A stretch of 29,883 nt of DNA from SIG440 sp045580025 (GTDB lineage Bacteria > Bacillota > Clostridia > Monoglobales > Monoglobaceae): the NCBI GenBank assembly GCA_045580025.1, contig JAZNNB010000047.1:1-29883 (forward strand), in the 5' to 3' direction. Positions 6,700 to 12,847 of the stretch are shown here, in pieces (the stretch's first letter is position 1; each line of letters begins with the position of its first letter). The notes beneath the pieces were generated by a model. That model was not told where the DNA came from and did not search any database. It saw nothing but the letters and a program-made list of their open reading frames with translations. The position numbers and the translations under genes were made by a program.

Positions 6700-7902
6700 T
6701 TACTCAATGATTTCAGTAACAACGCCTGAACCAACTGTACGGCCACCTTCACGGATAGCGAAACGGAGACCTTCTTCAACAGCGATTGTTGTTGTAAGTT
6801 CAACAGTCATTGTAACGTTATCACCAGGCATACACATTTCTGTTCCTTCAGGAAGGTTTACAACACCTGTAACGTCAGTTGTTCTGAAATAGAACTGAGG
6901 TCTGTAGTTTGTGAAGAAAGGTGTATGACGTCCGCCTTCTTCCTTAGTAAGAACGTAAACTTCGCCCTTGAACTTTGTGTGAGGATGAATTGTGCCGGGT
7001 TTCGCAAGAACCTGTCCTCTTTCGATTTCGTTTCTCTGAACACCACGGAGAAGAGCACCGATGTTATCACCAGCTTCAGCCTGATCGAGAAGCTTTCTGA
7101 ACATTTCGATACCTGTAACAACAACTTTTCTTGATTCGTCTGAAAGACCAACGATTTCAACTTCATCAGAAAGGTTAAGTGTACCTCTTTCAACTCTACC
7201 AGTAGCAACTGTACCACGGCCTGTGATTGAGAATACGTCTTCAACAGGCATAAGGAAAGGAAGATCGCTCTTTCTTTCAGGTGTAGGAATGTATGCATCT
7301 ACTGCATCCATGAGTTCCTTAATGCAAGCATATTCAGGAGCAGAAGGATCTGTTGAAGCAGATTCGAGAACTGCGAGACCTGAACCCTTAACGATCGGGA
7401 TTTCATCACCCGGGAATTCGTATTCAGAGAGAAGGTCACGGATTTCCATTTCAACGAGTTCAAGAAGTTCAGGATCGTCAACCTGGTCAACCTTGTTCAT
7501 GAAAACAACAATCTTCGGAACGCCAACCTGACGTGAAAGAAGAATGTGTTCTCTTGTCTGAGGCATAGGACCATCAGCTGAAGAAACAACGAGGATAGCA
7601 CCGTCCATCTGAGCAGCACCAGTGATCATGTTCTTAACGTAGTCAGCATGTCCGGGGCAGTCAACGTGTGCATAGTGACGAGCTTCTGTTTCGTACTCAA
7701 CGTGAGCAGTAGAGATTGTGATACCTCTTTCTCTTTCTTCCGGAGCTTTATCGATCATATCGTAAGCTTCGTACTGAGCCTTACCGTCCATAGCAAGCAC
7801 CTTTGTGATTGCAGCAGTAAGAGTTGTTTTACCATGGTCAACGTGGCCGATTGTACCAATGTTAACATGGGGTTTGGTTCTTTCATATTTAGCTTTTGCC
7901 AT
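6700..7902 (-). CDS. tuf: Translation elongation factor Tu
   Basis: A 400-residue GTPase that delivers aminoacyl-tRNA to the ribosome. Visible: GHVDHGKTTL (G1), the switch I region with RGITI, DCPGHADY (G3), MNKVDQVDD (G4), then beta-barrel domains 2 and 3 (for example GRGTVATGRVERG). The G5 motif reads GSGL where GSAL is usual in Escherichia coli. The length is normal, with a short insertion after G5 (residues near ESASTDPSAPEY). AGGAGG lies upstream of the ATG. Last gene of the str cluster. It has its own promoter in the 111-base gap after fusA and a strong terminator, so it is probably expressed both with and independently of the upstream genes. Confidence 0.98.
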   Translation of the reverse strand: MAKAKYERTKPHVNIGTIGHVDHGKTTLTAAITKVLAMDGKAQYEAYDMIDKAPEERERGITISTAHVEYETEARHYAHVDCPGHADYVKNMITGAAQMDGAILVVSSADGPMPQTREHILLSRQVGVPKIVVFMNKVDQVDDPELLELVEMEIRDLLSEYEFPGDEIPIVKGSGLAVLESASTDPSAPEYACIKELMDAVDAYIPTPERKSDLPFLMPVEDVFSITGRGTVATGRVERGTLNLSDEVEIVGLSDESRKVVVTGIEMFRKLLDQAEAGDNIGALLRGVQRNEIERGQVLAKPGTIHPHTKFKGEVYVLTKEEGGRHTPFFTNYRPQFYFRTTDVTGVVNLPEGTEMCMPGDNVTMTVELTTTIAVEEGLRFAIREGGRTVGSGVVTEIIE

Positions 7903-7948
7903 TATTAGTTCCTCCTAACTTATATAAGTTAATTATTTACTGTTTATT

Positions 7949-7977
7949 ATTTTACTACAATTTTGCACAGTTTTCAA
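7949..7977 (-). promoter_or_regulatory. tuf promoter
   Basis: On the - strand, TTGAAA (7977-7972), 17 bases and TAAAAT (7954-7949) lie in the fusA-tuf gap, about 50 bases from the tuf start. This gives tuf a private promoter beside read-through from fusA. Confidence 0.65.
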
Positions 7978-8013
7978 TAGCTTTTTTGAAAAAAGTTCTA
8001 AAAACCTGTACAA

Positions 8014-10125
8014 TTATTCGCCGCTTGTTCTGGCACTGATAATCTTGTCCTGAACAGACTTAGGAACTTCACTGTAATGTGAGGGTTCCATTGAATACTG
8101 TCCACGTCCCTGAGTACCACTTCTGAGAACTGTTGCATAACCGAACATTTCTGAAAGCGGAACATCAGCTGTTACCTGAGTAACACCACCGCTACGAGAT
8201 TCCTGGCACTTAATCATACCACGTCTTGAGCTAAGGTCACCGATAACAAATCCAAGATAATCATCAGGTGTGATAACGTTAACAAGCATAATAGGTTCTT
8301 TGAGCACGGGGTCTGACTTTCTCATAGCTTCCTTGAATGCCATAGAAGCAGCAATCTTAAATGCCATTTCAGAAGAGTCAACTTCGTGGTATGAACCGTC
8401 ATAAAGTGTAGCCTTAAGGTCAACTACGTTGTAGCCTGCAAGAACACCATTGAGCATAGCGCTCTGGATACCTGCATCAACAGCGGGGATATATTCCTTA
8501 GGAACAGCACCGCCGACAACCTTGTTTTCGAAGATATAACCTTCGCCTTCGCCAAGGGGCTCAAACTTAACAAGAACGTGTCCGTACTGACCTTTACCAC
8601 CTGACTGACGAGCATACTTGTGGTCAACATCAACAGCTTTTCTAAATGCTTCACGATAGGAAACCTGAGGTTCACCAACGTTTGCTTCAACCTTAAATTC
8701 ACGGAGCAAACGGTCAACGATGATTTCAAGGTGAAGCTCACCCATACCGGCAATGATTGTCTGACCGGTTTCTTCATCTGTATATGTCTTGAATGTTGGG
8801 TCTTCTTCTGCAAGCTTTGCAAGAGCTATACCCATCTTTTCCTGACCAGCTTTTGTTTTTGGCTCAATAGCCACACGGATAACCGGTTCAGGGAAGTTCA
8901 TTGATTCAAGAACGATAGGATGCTTTTCATCACAAAGAGTTTCACCCGTTGTTGTATTCTGGAGACCAACTGCAGCAGCAATGTCACCTGAATAAACTAT
9001 ATCAAGGTCTTCTCTGTGGTTTGCGTGCATCTGAAGAATTCTACCAATACGTTCACGCTTGCCTTTGCAAGAGTTGAGAACGTGTGAACCCTTCTCAAGT
9101 GTACCTGAATATACACGGAAGAAACAAATCTTTCCAACGAATGGGTCTGTTGCAATCTTGAACGCAAGAGCTGCGAAAGGTGCATCATCGGATGATGGTC
9201 TTTCGTCATCTTCCTCGGTATCAGGATTTACACCCTTGATGTTAGGAACATCGGTTGGTGCGGGCATATATTCAATAACTGCATCAAGAAGCAACTGAAC
9301 GCCCTTGTTTCTGTATGCTGTTCCGCAAAGAACAGGCACGATTTCGTTGTTGATGGTAGCTCTGCGAAGTGCCGCTTTAAGTTCATCAACAGTAATTTCT
9401 TCACCGCCAAAGTACTTTTCAAGAAGTTCTTCGTCGGTTTCGCATATAGCTTCAATCATTTTATCATGATATTCCTGAGCCTTGTCCATCATGTCAGCAG
9501 GAATAGCGTCTTTGTGATAGCTGTTACCGAGTTCATCATCATAAATCTCGGCTTCCATATTCATAAGGTCAATGATACCAACAAATGTGTCTTCAGCACC
9601 GATAGGAAGCTGAATGGGAACACCGTTAGCATTAAGACGCTCATGAATCATATTTACAACATTGTAAAAATCTGCACCCATGATATCCATCTTGTTAACA
9701 AATATCATACGGGGAACTTTGTATTCGTCAGCCTGACGCCAAACAGTTTCAGACTGAGGCTCAACACCACCCTTAGCGCACATAACAGTAACAGAACCAT
9801 CAAGAACTCTCAGTGAACGCTGAACTTCAACAGTAAAGTCAACGTGTCCAGGAGTATCAATGATGTTGATTCTGTGCTTTAAGCCACCGTAAGGACCTTC
9901 TTTAGGTTCCCAGAAACATGTTGTAGCAGCAGAGGTAATTGTAATACCACGCTCCTGCTCCTGAGCCATCCAGTCCATAGTAGCGCCGCCTTCATGGGTT
10001 TCACCAAGCTTGTGGTTGATGCCTGTGTAATACAAGATTCTTTCGGTTGTAGTTGTCTTACCGGCATCAATGTGAGCCATGATACCGATATTTCTTGTTC
10101 TTTCAAGCGAATACGCTCTACCCAT
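8014..10125 (-). CDS. fusA: Translation elongation factor G
   Basis: A 703-residue translocase GTPase that moves tRNA and mRNA through the ribosome. Visible: AHIDAGKTTTTERIL (G1), RGITI in switch I, DTPGHVDF (G3), FVNKMDIMGAD (G4), then domains II-V including GMGELHLEI and the RSGTQGRGQYSMEPSHY region near the C-terminus. I start at the ATG at 10125, giving MGRAYSLERTRNIG, because AAAGGAG is seven bases upstream; an in-frame ATG at 10143 lacks this and adds six residues. It lies in the usual str position between rpsG and tuf. The gap to rpsG is about 370 bases and is filled with long palindromic repeats, which is unusual for this operon. Confidence 0.97.
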   Translation of the reverse strand: MGRAYSLERTRNIGIMAHIDAGKTTTTERILYYTGINHKLGETHEGGATMDWMAQEQERGITITSAATTCFWEPKEGPYGGLKHRINIIDTPGHVDFTVEVQRSLRVLDGSVTVMCAKGGVEPQSETVWRQADEYKVPRMIFVNKMDIMGADFYNVVNMIHERLNANGVPIQLPIGAEDTFVGIIDLMNMEAEIYDDELGNSYHKDAIPADMMDKAQEYHDKMIEAICETDEELLEKYFGGEEITVDELKAALRRATINNEIVPVLCGTAYRNKGVQLLLDAVIEYMPAPTDVPNIKGVNPDTEEDDERPSSDDAPFAALAFKIATDPFVGKICFFRVYSGTLEKGSHVLNSCKGKRERIGRILQMHANHREDLDIVYSGDIAAAVGLQNTTTGETLCDEKHPIVLESMNFPEPVIRVAIEPKTKAGQEKMGIALAKLAEEDPTFKTYTDEETGQTIIAGMGELHLEIIVDRLLREFKVEANVGEPQVSYREAFRKAVDVDHKYARQSGGKGQYGHVLVKFEPLGEGEGYIFENKVVGGAVPKEYIPAVDAGIQSAMLNGVLAGYNVVDLKATLYDGSYHEVDSSEMAFKIAASMAFKEAMRKSDPVLKEPIMLVNVITPDDYLGFVIGDLSSRRGMIKCQESRSGGVTQVTADVPLSEMFGYATVLRSGTQGRGQYSMEPSHYSEVPKSVQDKIISARTSGE

Positions 10126-10190
10126 AGTAACTCCTTTCAACACATAAGTGTTAAATTAAAATCAAAAATTGGCTTTTCATCCATACGAGA

Positions 10191-10230
10191 TTTTGCGAAG
10201 AAAATGCCTTATGCAGCTTTCAGGGCAAAA
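10191..10230. repeat. Smaller hairpin module beside the repeats
   Basis: TTTTGC (10191-10196) and GCAAAA (10225-10230) enclose a second short pairing, GCCT with AGGGC. It adjoins the two long palindromes in the rpsG-fusA gap and may be a decayed third unit. Support is weak. Confidence 0.35.
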
Positions 10231-10244
10231 CCTATTTTGCAAAG

Positions 10245-10352
10245 AAATTTGCTTTAGACTTGGCAGATGTGAGGTGCGAAAAAGCGGAGCGTATATGATA
10301 TACGTGAGCATTTTTCGTCGCCGAACAACGCTGCCAAATATGAAGTAAATTT
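10245..10352. repeat. Structured palindromic repeat, copy A
   Basis: A long imperfect palindrome. AAATTTGCTT (10245-10254) pairs with AAGTAAATTT (10343-10352), TTGGCAG (10260-10266) with CTGCCAA (10331-10337), and the centre GTATATGATATAC is nearly self-complementary. The core at 10279-10315 (AAAAAGCGGAGC, palindrome, GTGAGCATTTTT) recurs 133 bases downstream in copy B. It lies in the rpsG-fusA gap and contains no convincing gene. Confidence 0.75.
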
Positions 10353-10366
10353 CAAAGAAAAATCCT

Positions 10367-10496
10367 ATCTCGCACAAAAAATCGTTTTAGACTTGGTGAA
10401 TGCGAAGCTGAAAAAAGCGGAGCATATATGATATATGTGAGCATTTTTTCATGCTGAGCACATTCGCCGAAGATGATACGATTTTTAAAACGAGAT
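10367..10496. repeat. Structured palindromic repeat, copy B
   Basis: The second unit. ATCTCG (10367-10372) pairs with CGAGAT (10491-10496), AAAAATCGT (10377-10385) with ACGATTTTT (10478-10486), and GGTGAATGCG mostly with CACATTCGCC. The core matches copy A, but GCGTATA...TATACGT has become GCATATA...TATATGT. Both partners of the base pair changed, so the fold is kept. The right end reaches the rpsG stop codon. Confidence 0.75.
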
Positions 10497-10966
10497 TACC
10501 AACGGAAATGAGCGAATGCTTTATTCGCTTCTGCCATTTTGTGTGTGTCTTCTTTCTTTTTGAATGCACCACCTGTGCTGTTGATTGCGTCCATGAGCTC
10601 GTTTGCAAGTCTTTCAGCCATTGTTCTTTCGTTTCTCTGTCTTGCATAAAGAGTGATCCAACGAAGACCCAAAGTCTCTCTTCTTTCAGCTCTAACTTCA
10701 ATCGGAACCTGGTAGTTTGCACCACCAACACGTCTAGCCTTAACTTCGAGAACAGGCATAACGGCATTCATAGCTTCCTCAAACACTTCAACAGGGTCTT
10801 TTCCTGTCTTTTCCTTTATGATATCAAATGCATCATAAACAATAGCCTGAGCAACACCTTTCTTACCGTCAAGCATAATGTTGTTTATAAGACGTGTAAC
10901 AGTCTTGCTGTTATACATAGGATCCGGCAGCACATCACGGCGTGCAATATGTCCTTTTCTTGGCAC
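10496..10966 (-). CDS. rpsG: Ribosomal protein S7 (uS7)
   Basis: A 156-residue primary 16S rRNA-binding protein that nucleates assembly of the 30S head; the length is exactly typical for bacteria. Visible: MPRKGHIARRDVLPDP, LINNIMLDGKKGVAQ, and YQVPIEVRAERRETLGLRW near the middle. The start codon is GTG at 10966, preceded by GGAGGG and directly by an in-frame TAA, so no ATG start is available. It lies in the str operon between rpsL and fusA, 165 bases after rpsL. A nested hairpin in that gap may serve S7 autoregulation, as the rpsL-rpsG gap does in Escherichia coli. Confidence 0.97.
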   Translation of the reverse strand: MPRKGHIARRDVLPDPMYNSKTVTRLINNIMLDGKKGVAQAIVYDAFDIIKEKTGKDPVEVFEEAMNAVMPVLEVKARRVGGANYQVPIEVRAERRETLGLRWITLYARQRNERTMAERLANELMDAINSTGGAFKKKEDTHKMAEANKAFAHFRW

Positions 10967-10997
10967 TTATCTTCCCTCCATTCTTTGTGGTAAATGC

Positions 10998-11029
10998 TAT
11001 CCACAGGTACTCAATACCCAAATTGGATA
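10998..11029 (-). promoter_or_regulatory. Nested hairpin upstream of rpsG
   Basis: TATCCA (10998-11003) pairs with TGGATA (11024-11029), and inside it GGTA pairs with TACC around five bases. It lies just upstream of the rpsG ribosome-binding site. In Escherichia coli S7 binds the equivalent intercistronic RNA; a similar role here is inference and no sequence match is claimed. Confidence 0.35.
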
Positions 11030-11131
11030 CTGCTAGTGCTGTACTACATATTTAGGCCAAAGACATGCTGTCTTTTATATATAAAATAGTAATACGCACT
11101 ATAAAGTAAATTTCATACTTAAATCTTTGTC

Positions 11132-11551
11132 TTACTTACCTTCTTTAGGTCTCTTAGCTCCGTACTTAGATCTTGACTGGTTACGTTTCTGAACGCCCTG
11201 AGTATCAAGTGTACCACGGATAATGTGATAACGAACACCAGGGAGGTCCTTAACTCTACCGCCACGGATAAGCACTACGCTATGTTCCTGGAGATTGTGA
11301 CCAATACCGGGAATATAAGCTGAAACTTCGATACCATTTGTAAGACGAACTCTGGCAACTTTTCTAAGCGCTGAGTTAGGCTTTTTAGGTGTCATAGTTC
11401 TAACAGAAGTACAAACACCACGCTTTTGCGGAGAATCCTGATCGGTATATCTCTTCTTGATAGTATTGAAACCTTTGAGAAGAGCCGGTGCTGTAGATTT
11501 CTTTTCCGCAGTCTGTCTGCCTTTCTTAACAAGCTGGTTAAATGTTGGCAA
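11132..11551 (-). CDS. rpsL: Ribosomal protein S12 (uS12)
   Basis: A 139-residue decoding-centre protein. The strongly conserved TPKKPNSALRKVARVRLTNG and GHNLQEHSVVLIRGGR are intact, including the PKKPNSAL loop where streptomycin-resistance changes occur; the wild-type lysine is present. Just before it the sequence is CTSVRTMTPKK, slightly different from CTRVGTMTPKK of Bacillus subtilis. The start codon is TTG at 11551: AGGAGGTG lies upstream, an in-frame TAA directly precedes it, and the protein then begins with the canonical MPTFNQLVKKGR. Second gene of the str operon, 56 bases after an L7Ae-family gene. Confidence 0.97.
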   Translation of the reverse strand: MPTFNQLVKKGRQTAEKKSTAPALLKGFNTIKKRYTDQDSPQKRGVCTSVRTMTPKKPNSALRKVARVRLTNGIEVSAYIPGIGHNLQEHSVVLIRGGRVKDLPGVRYHIIRGTLDTQGVQKRNQSRSKYGAKRPKEGK

Positions 11552-11607
11552 TTATTTTCACCTCCTGTATATAATATAGGTGGGCAAAGCCCATATAAAA
11601 ACGCAAA

Positions 11608-11853
11608 TTATACGTCTTTAACAATAGTAGCAACCGCAGTGGGAACTTCAACGTGACAAGCCTTCCCAAGTTCTTTCATATTGTTGACATAAACCACCGC
11701 AATATTCTTTTCACCGCAAAGCCTCTCGAGAGGAAAAACCACATGGCTGTCAGCATCTCTTGCAACAAACACAAATTCTGCCCTACCTGCCTCAATAGCT
11801 TTTTTGGTCTGTTTGAGCCCCACCACGTGAGCACTCGTTTTTATTCTTTCCAT
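11608..11853 (-). CDS. L7Ae-family ribosomal protein, YbxF-like
   Basis: An 81-residue protein of the L7Ae/L30e/S12e/Gadd45 family, matching in length the small Firmicutes members YbxF and YlxQ (about 82 residues), which bind kink-turn RNA. Visible: GLKQTKKAIEAGRAEFVFVARDAD and the C-terminal VEVPTAVATIV. Gene order upstream of rpsL is the same as for ybxF in Bacillus subtilis, but there it follows rpoC; here it is the first gene behind its own consensus promoter. AAAGGTG precedes the ATG. The exact role in bacteria is not settled. Confidence 0.88.
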   Translation of the reverse strand: MERIKTSAHVVGLKQTKKAIEAGRAEFVFVARDADSHVVFPLERLCGEKNIAVVYVNNMKELGKACHVEVPTAVATIVKDV

Positions 11854-11928
11854 TTTATTTCACCTTTGCAGTTTTGCCTGCCGGAATAGTCAAAATACCG
11901 CACTATCCCAATATTAAAAATACATCTT

Positions 11929-11957
11929 ATTGTACCAATTTTAAATCCATTTGTCAA
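11929..11957 (-). promoter_or_regulatory. str operon promoter
   Basis: On the - strand, TTGACA (11957-11952), 17 bases and TACAAT (11934-11929) lie about 75 bases upstream of the L7Ae-like gene. The leader that follows can form an eight-pair stem (GGGATAGT with ACTATTCC) before the ribosome-binding site. Confidence 0.8.
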
Positions 11958-12046
11958 GTACTACATATATGGTTTATTCTAAAATTTTTCACAATTTATT
12001 GTGGATTTAAACCCCCGTCTTTTAGCAATTCGTCAAAATGACATTA

Positions 12047-12298
12047 TTACGCCTCTTTTGCCGCAGCAAGTGCCTTTGCCAGTTGGTCAGGGCAAGATGT
12101 TCCCCTGCCCCCGCAATCAATGCCCGAAAGCTTTTCTATTGCCTCATCCACTTTCATACCTTCAACAAGCCTTGAAACCCCCTGAGTGTTCCCCATGCAA
12201 CCCATAACAAACCGCACGTTTCTTACAATATCACCATCAACGTCAAAATGAATTTCTCTCGAGCAAGTTCCACGGGTTTTGTACGAATAACTTTTCAC
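12047..12298 (-). CDS. TSCPD-domain protein (TIGR03905-like)
   Basis: An 83-residue protein that matches the small TSCPD family named after a motif also found at the C-terminus of some ribonucleotide reductases; its function is unknown. Visible: YSYKTRGTCSREIHFDVDGD, GCMGNTQGVSRLVEGM and the signature CGGRGTSCPDQLAKAL. Four conserved cysteines (in TCSRE, GCMGN, DCGG and TSCPD) suggest metal or redox chemistry. I start at GTG 12298 because GGGGAGG is just upstream and MKSYSYKTRG is the usual N-terminus; the longer ATG form would begin inside the hup terminator. It lies 81 bases after hup, with that terminator between them. Confidence 0.82.
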   Translation of the reverse strand: MKSYSYKTRGTCSREIHFDVDGDIVRNVRFVMGCMGNTQGVSRLVEGMKVDEAIEKLSGIDCGGRGTSCPDQLAKALAAAKEA

Positions 12299-12334
12299 AA
12301 CAAATTCCTCCCCTTTCAAAAATGTAAAACACGC

Positions 12335-12361
12335 AAAAAGAACGCCCAAAGGCGTTCTTTT
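12335..12361 (-). terminator. hup terminator
   Basis: AAAAGAACGCC (12336-12346) pairs perfectly with GGCGTTCTTTT (12351-12361) around CAAA. On the - strand it ends in a T run. It begins 18 bases after the hup stop and lies only 37 bases from the TSCPD gene start. Confidence 0.85.
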
Positions 12362-12379
12362 CAAGCTTTTTTGACTTTC

Positions 12380-12655
12380 CTATTTATTGATAAGGTCTTT
12401 AAGAGCTTTGCCTGCCTTGAAAGTAGGAACTTTAGCAGCAGCAATCTTCATTTCAGCGCCTGTCTGGGGATTTCTGCCTGTTCTTGCAGCTCTTTCTCTA
12501 ACTTCGAAACCGCCGAAGCCAACCAACTGAACTTTGTCGCCCTTTGCAAGAGCACCTTCAACTGCGCAAACGAAAGCGTTAAGAGCAGCTTCTGCATCTT
12601 TCTTTGAAAGATTTGCTTTTTCAGCCATTGCTGAAATCAATTCTGTCTTGTTCAT
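12380..12655 (-). CDS. hup: HU family DNA-binding protein
   Basis: A 91-residue nucleoid protein that bends DNA as a dimer. Visible: MNKTELISAMAEKANLSKKDAEAAL, the hinge VQLVGFGGFEVRERAARTGRNPQTG whose arm carries the DNA-intercalating RNPQTG, and the C-terminal FKAGKALKDLIN. Length and motif are typical of HU (about 90 residues); integration host factor subunits are less likely in this lineage. AAAGGAG lies upstream of the ATG. A very AT-rich upstream region holds a weak promoter, and a strong terminator follows. Confidence 0.95.
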   Translation of the reverse strand: MNKTELISAMAEKANLSKKDAEAALNAFVCAVEGALAKGDKVQLVGFGGFEVRERAARTGRNPQTGAEMKIAAAKVPTFKAGKALKDLINK

Positions 12656-12715
12656 TTTTAAAAACTCCTTTTCTTTAAATATAAAATATTTAAATGTAAT
12701 AATAATGTTTTTTAT

Positions 12716-12744
12716 ATTTTACTACATTATTTTATAAATTTCCA
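12716..12744 (-). promoter_or_regulatory. Possible hup promoter
   Basis: On the - strand, TGGAAA (12744-12739), 17 bases and TAAAAT (12721-12716) lie about 60 bases upstream of hup. The region is so AT-rich that other -10-like sequences are present. Confidence 0.4.
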
Positions 12745-12847
12745 TAGTTTTCTGTATTTTTTTATATTTTTGTGACTTTTCACAATTTTGAAGGGCGTGT
12801 TTTGAGCCAAATGCACAGTAAACATAGGCTTTTTATGATTGTTTCCA

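Noticed and set aside
7400..7420. CCCGGG-centred sequence in tuf as a Noc-binding site
   Set aside because: The match to ATTTCCCGGGAAAT is partial and falls on conserved EF-Tu codons; other CCCGGG sites in the window are also poor.
7978..8013. A terminator directly after fusA
   Set aside because: Only a weak A/T-rich fold is possible here, with no T tract after a stable stem; fusA transcripts probably read into tuf.
10267..10330. A CRISPR array or tandem repeat in the rpsG-fusA gap
   Set aside because: There are only two units, 133 bases apart, diverged and palindromic over their whole length; no regular short repeats and no cas genes.
12788..12847. A terminator after ftsK
   Set aside because: The AGCC/GGCT pairing is short with a large loop, and no T run follows on the - strand.
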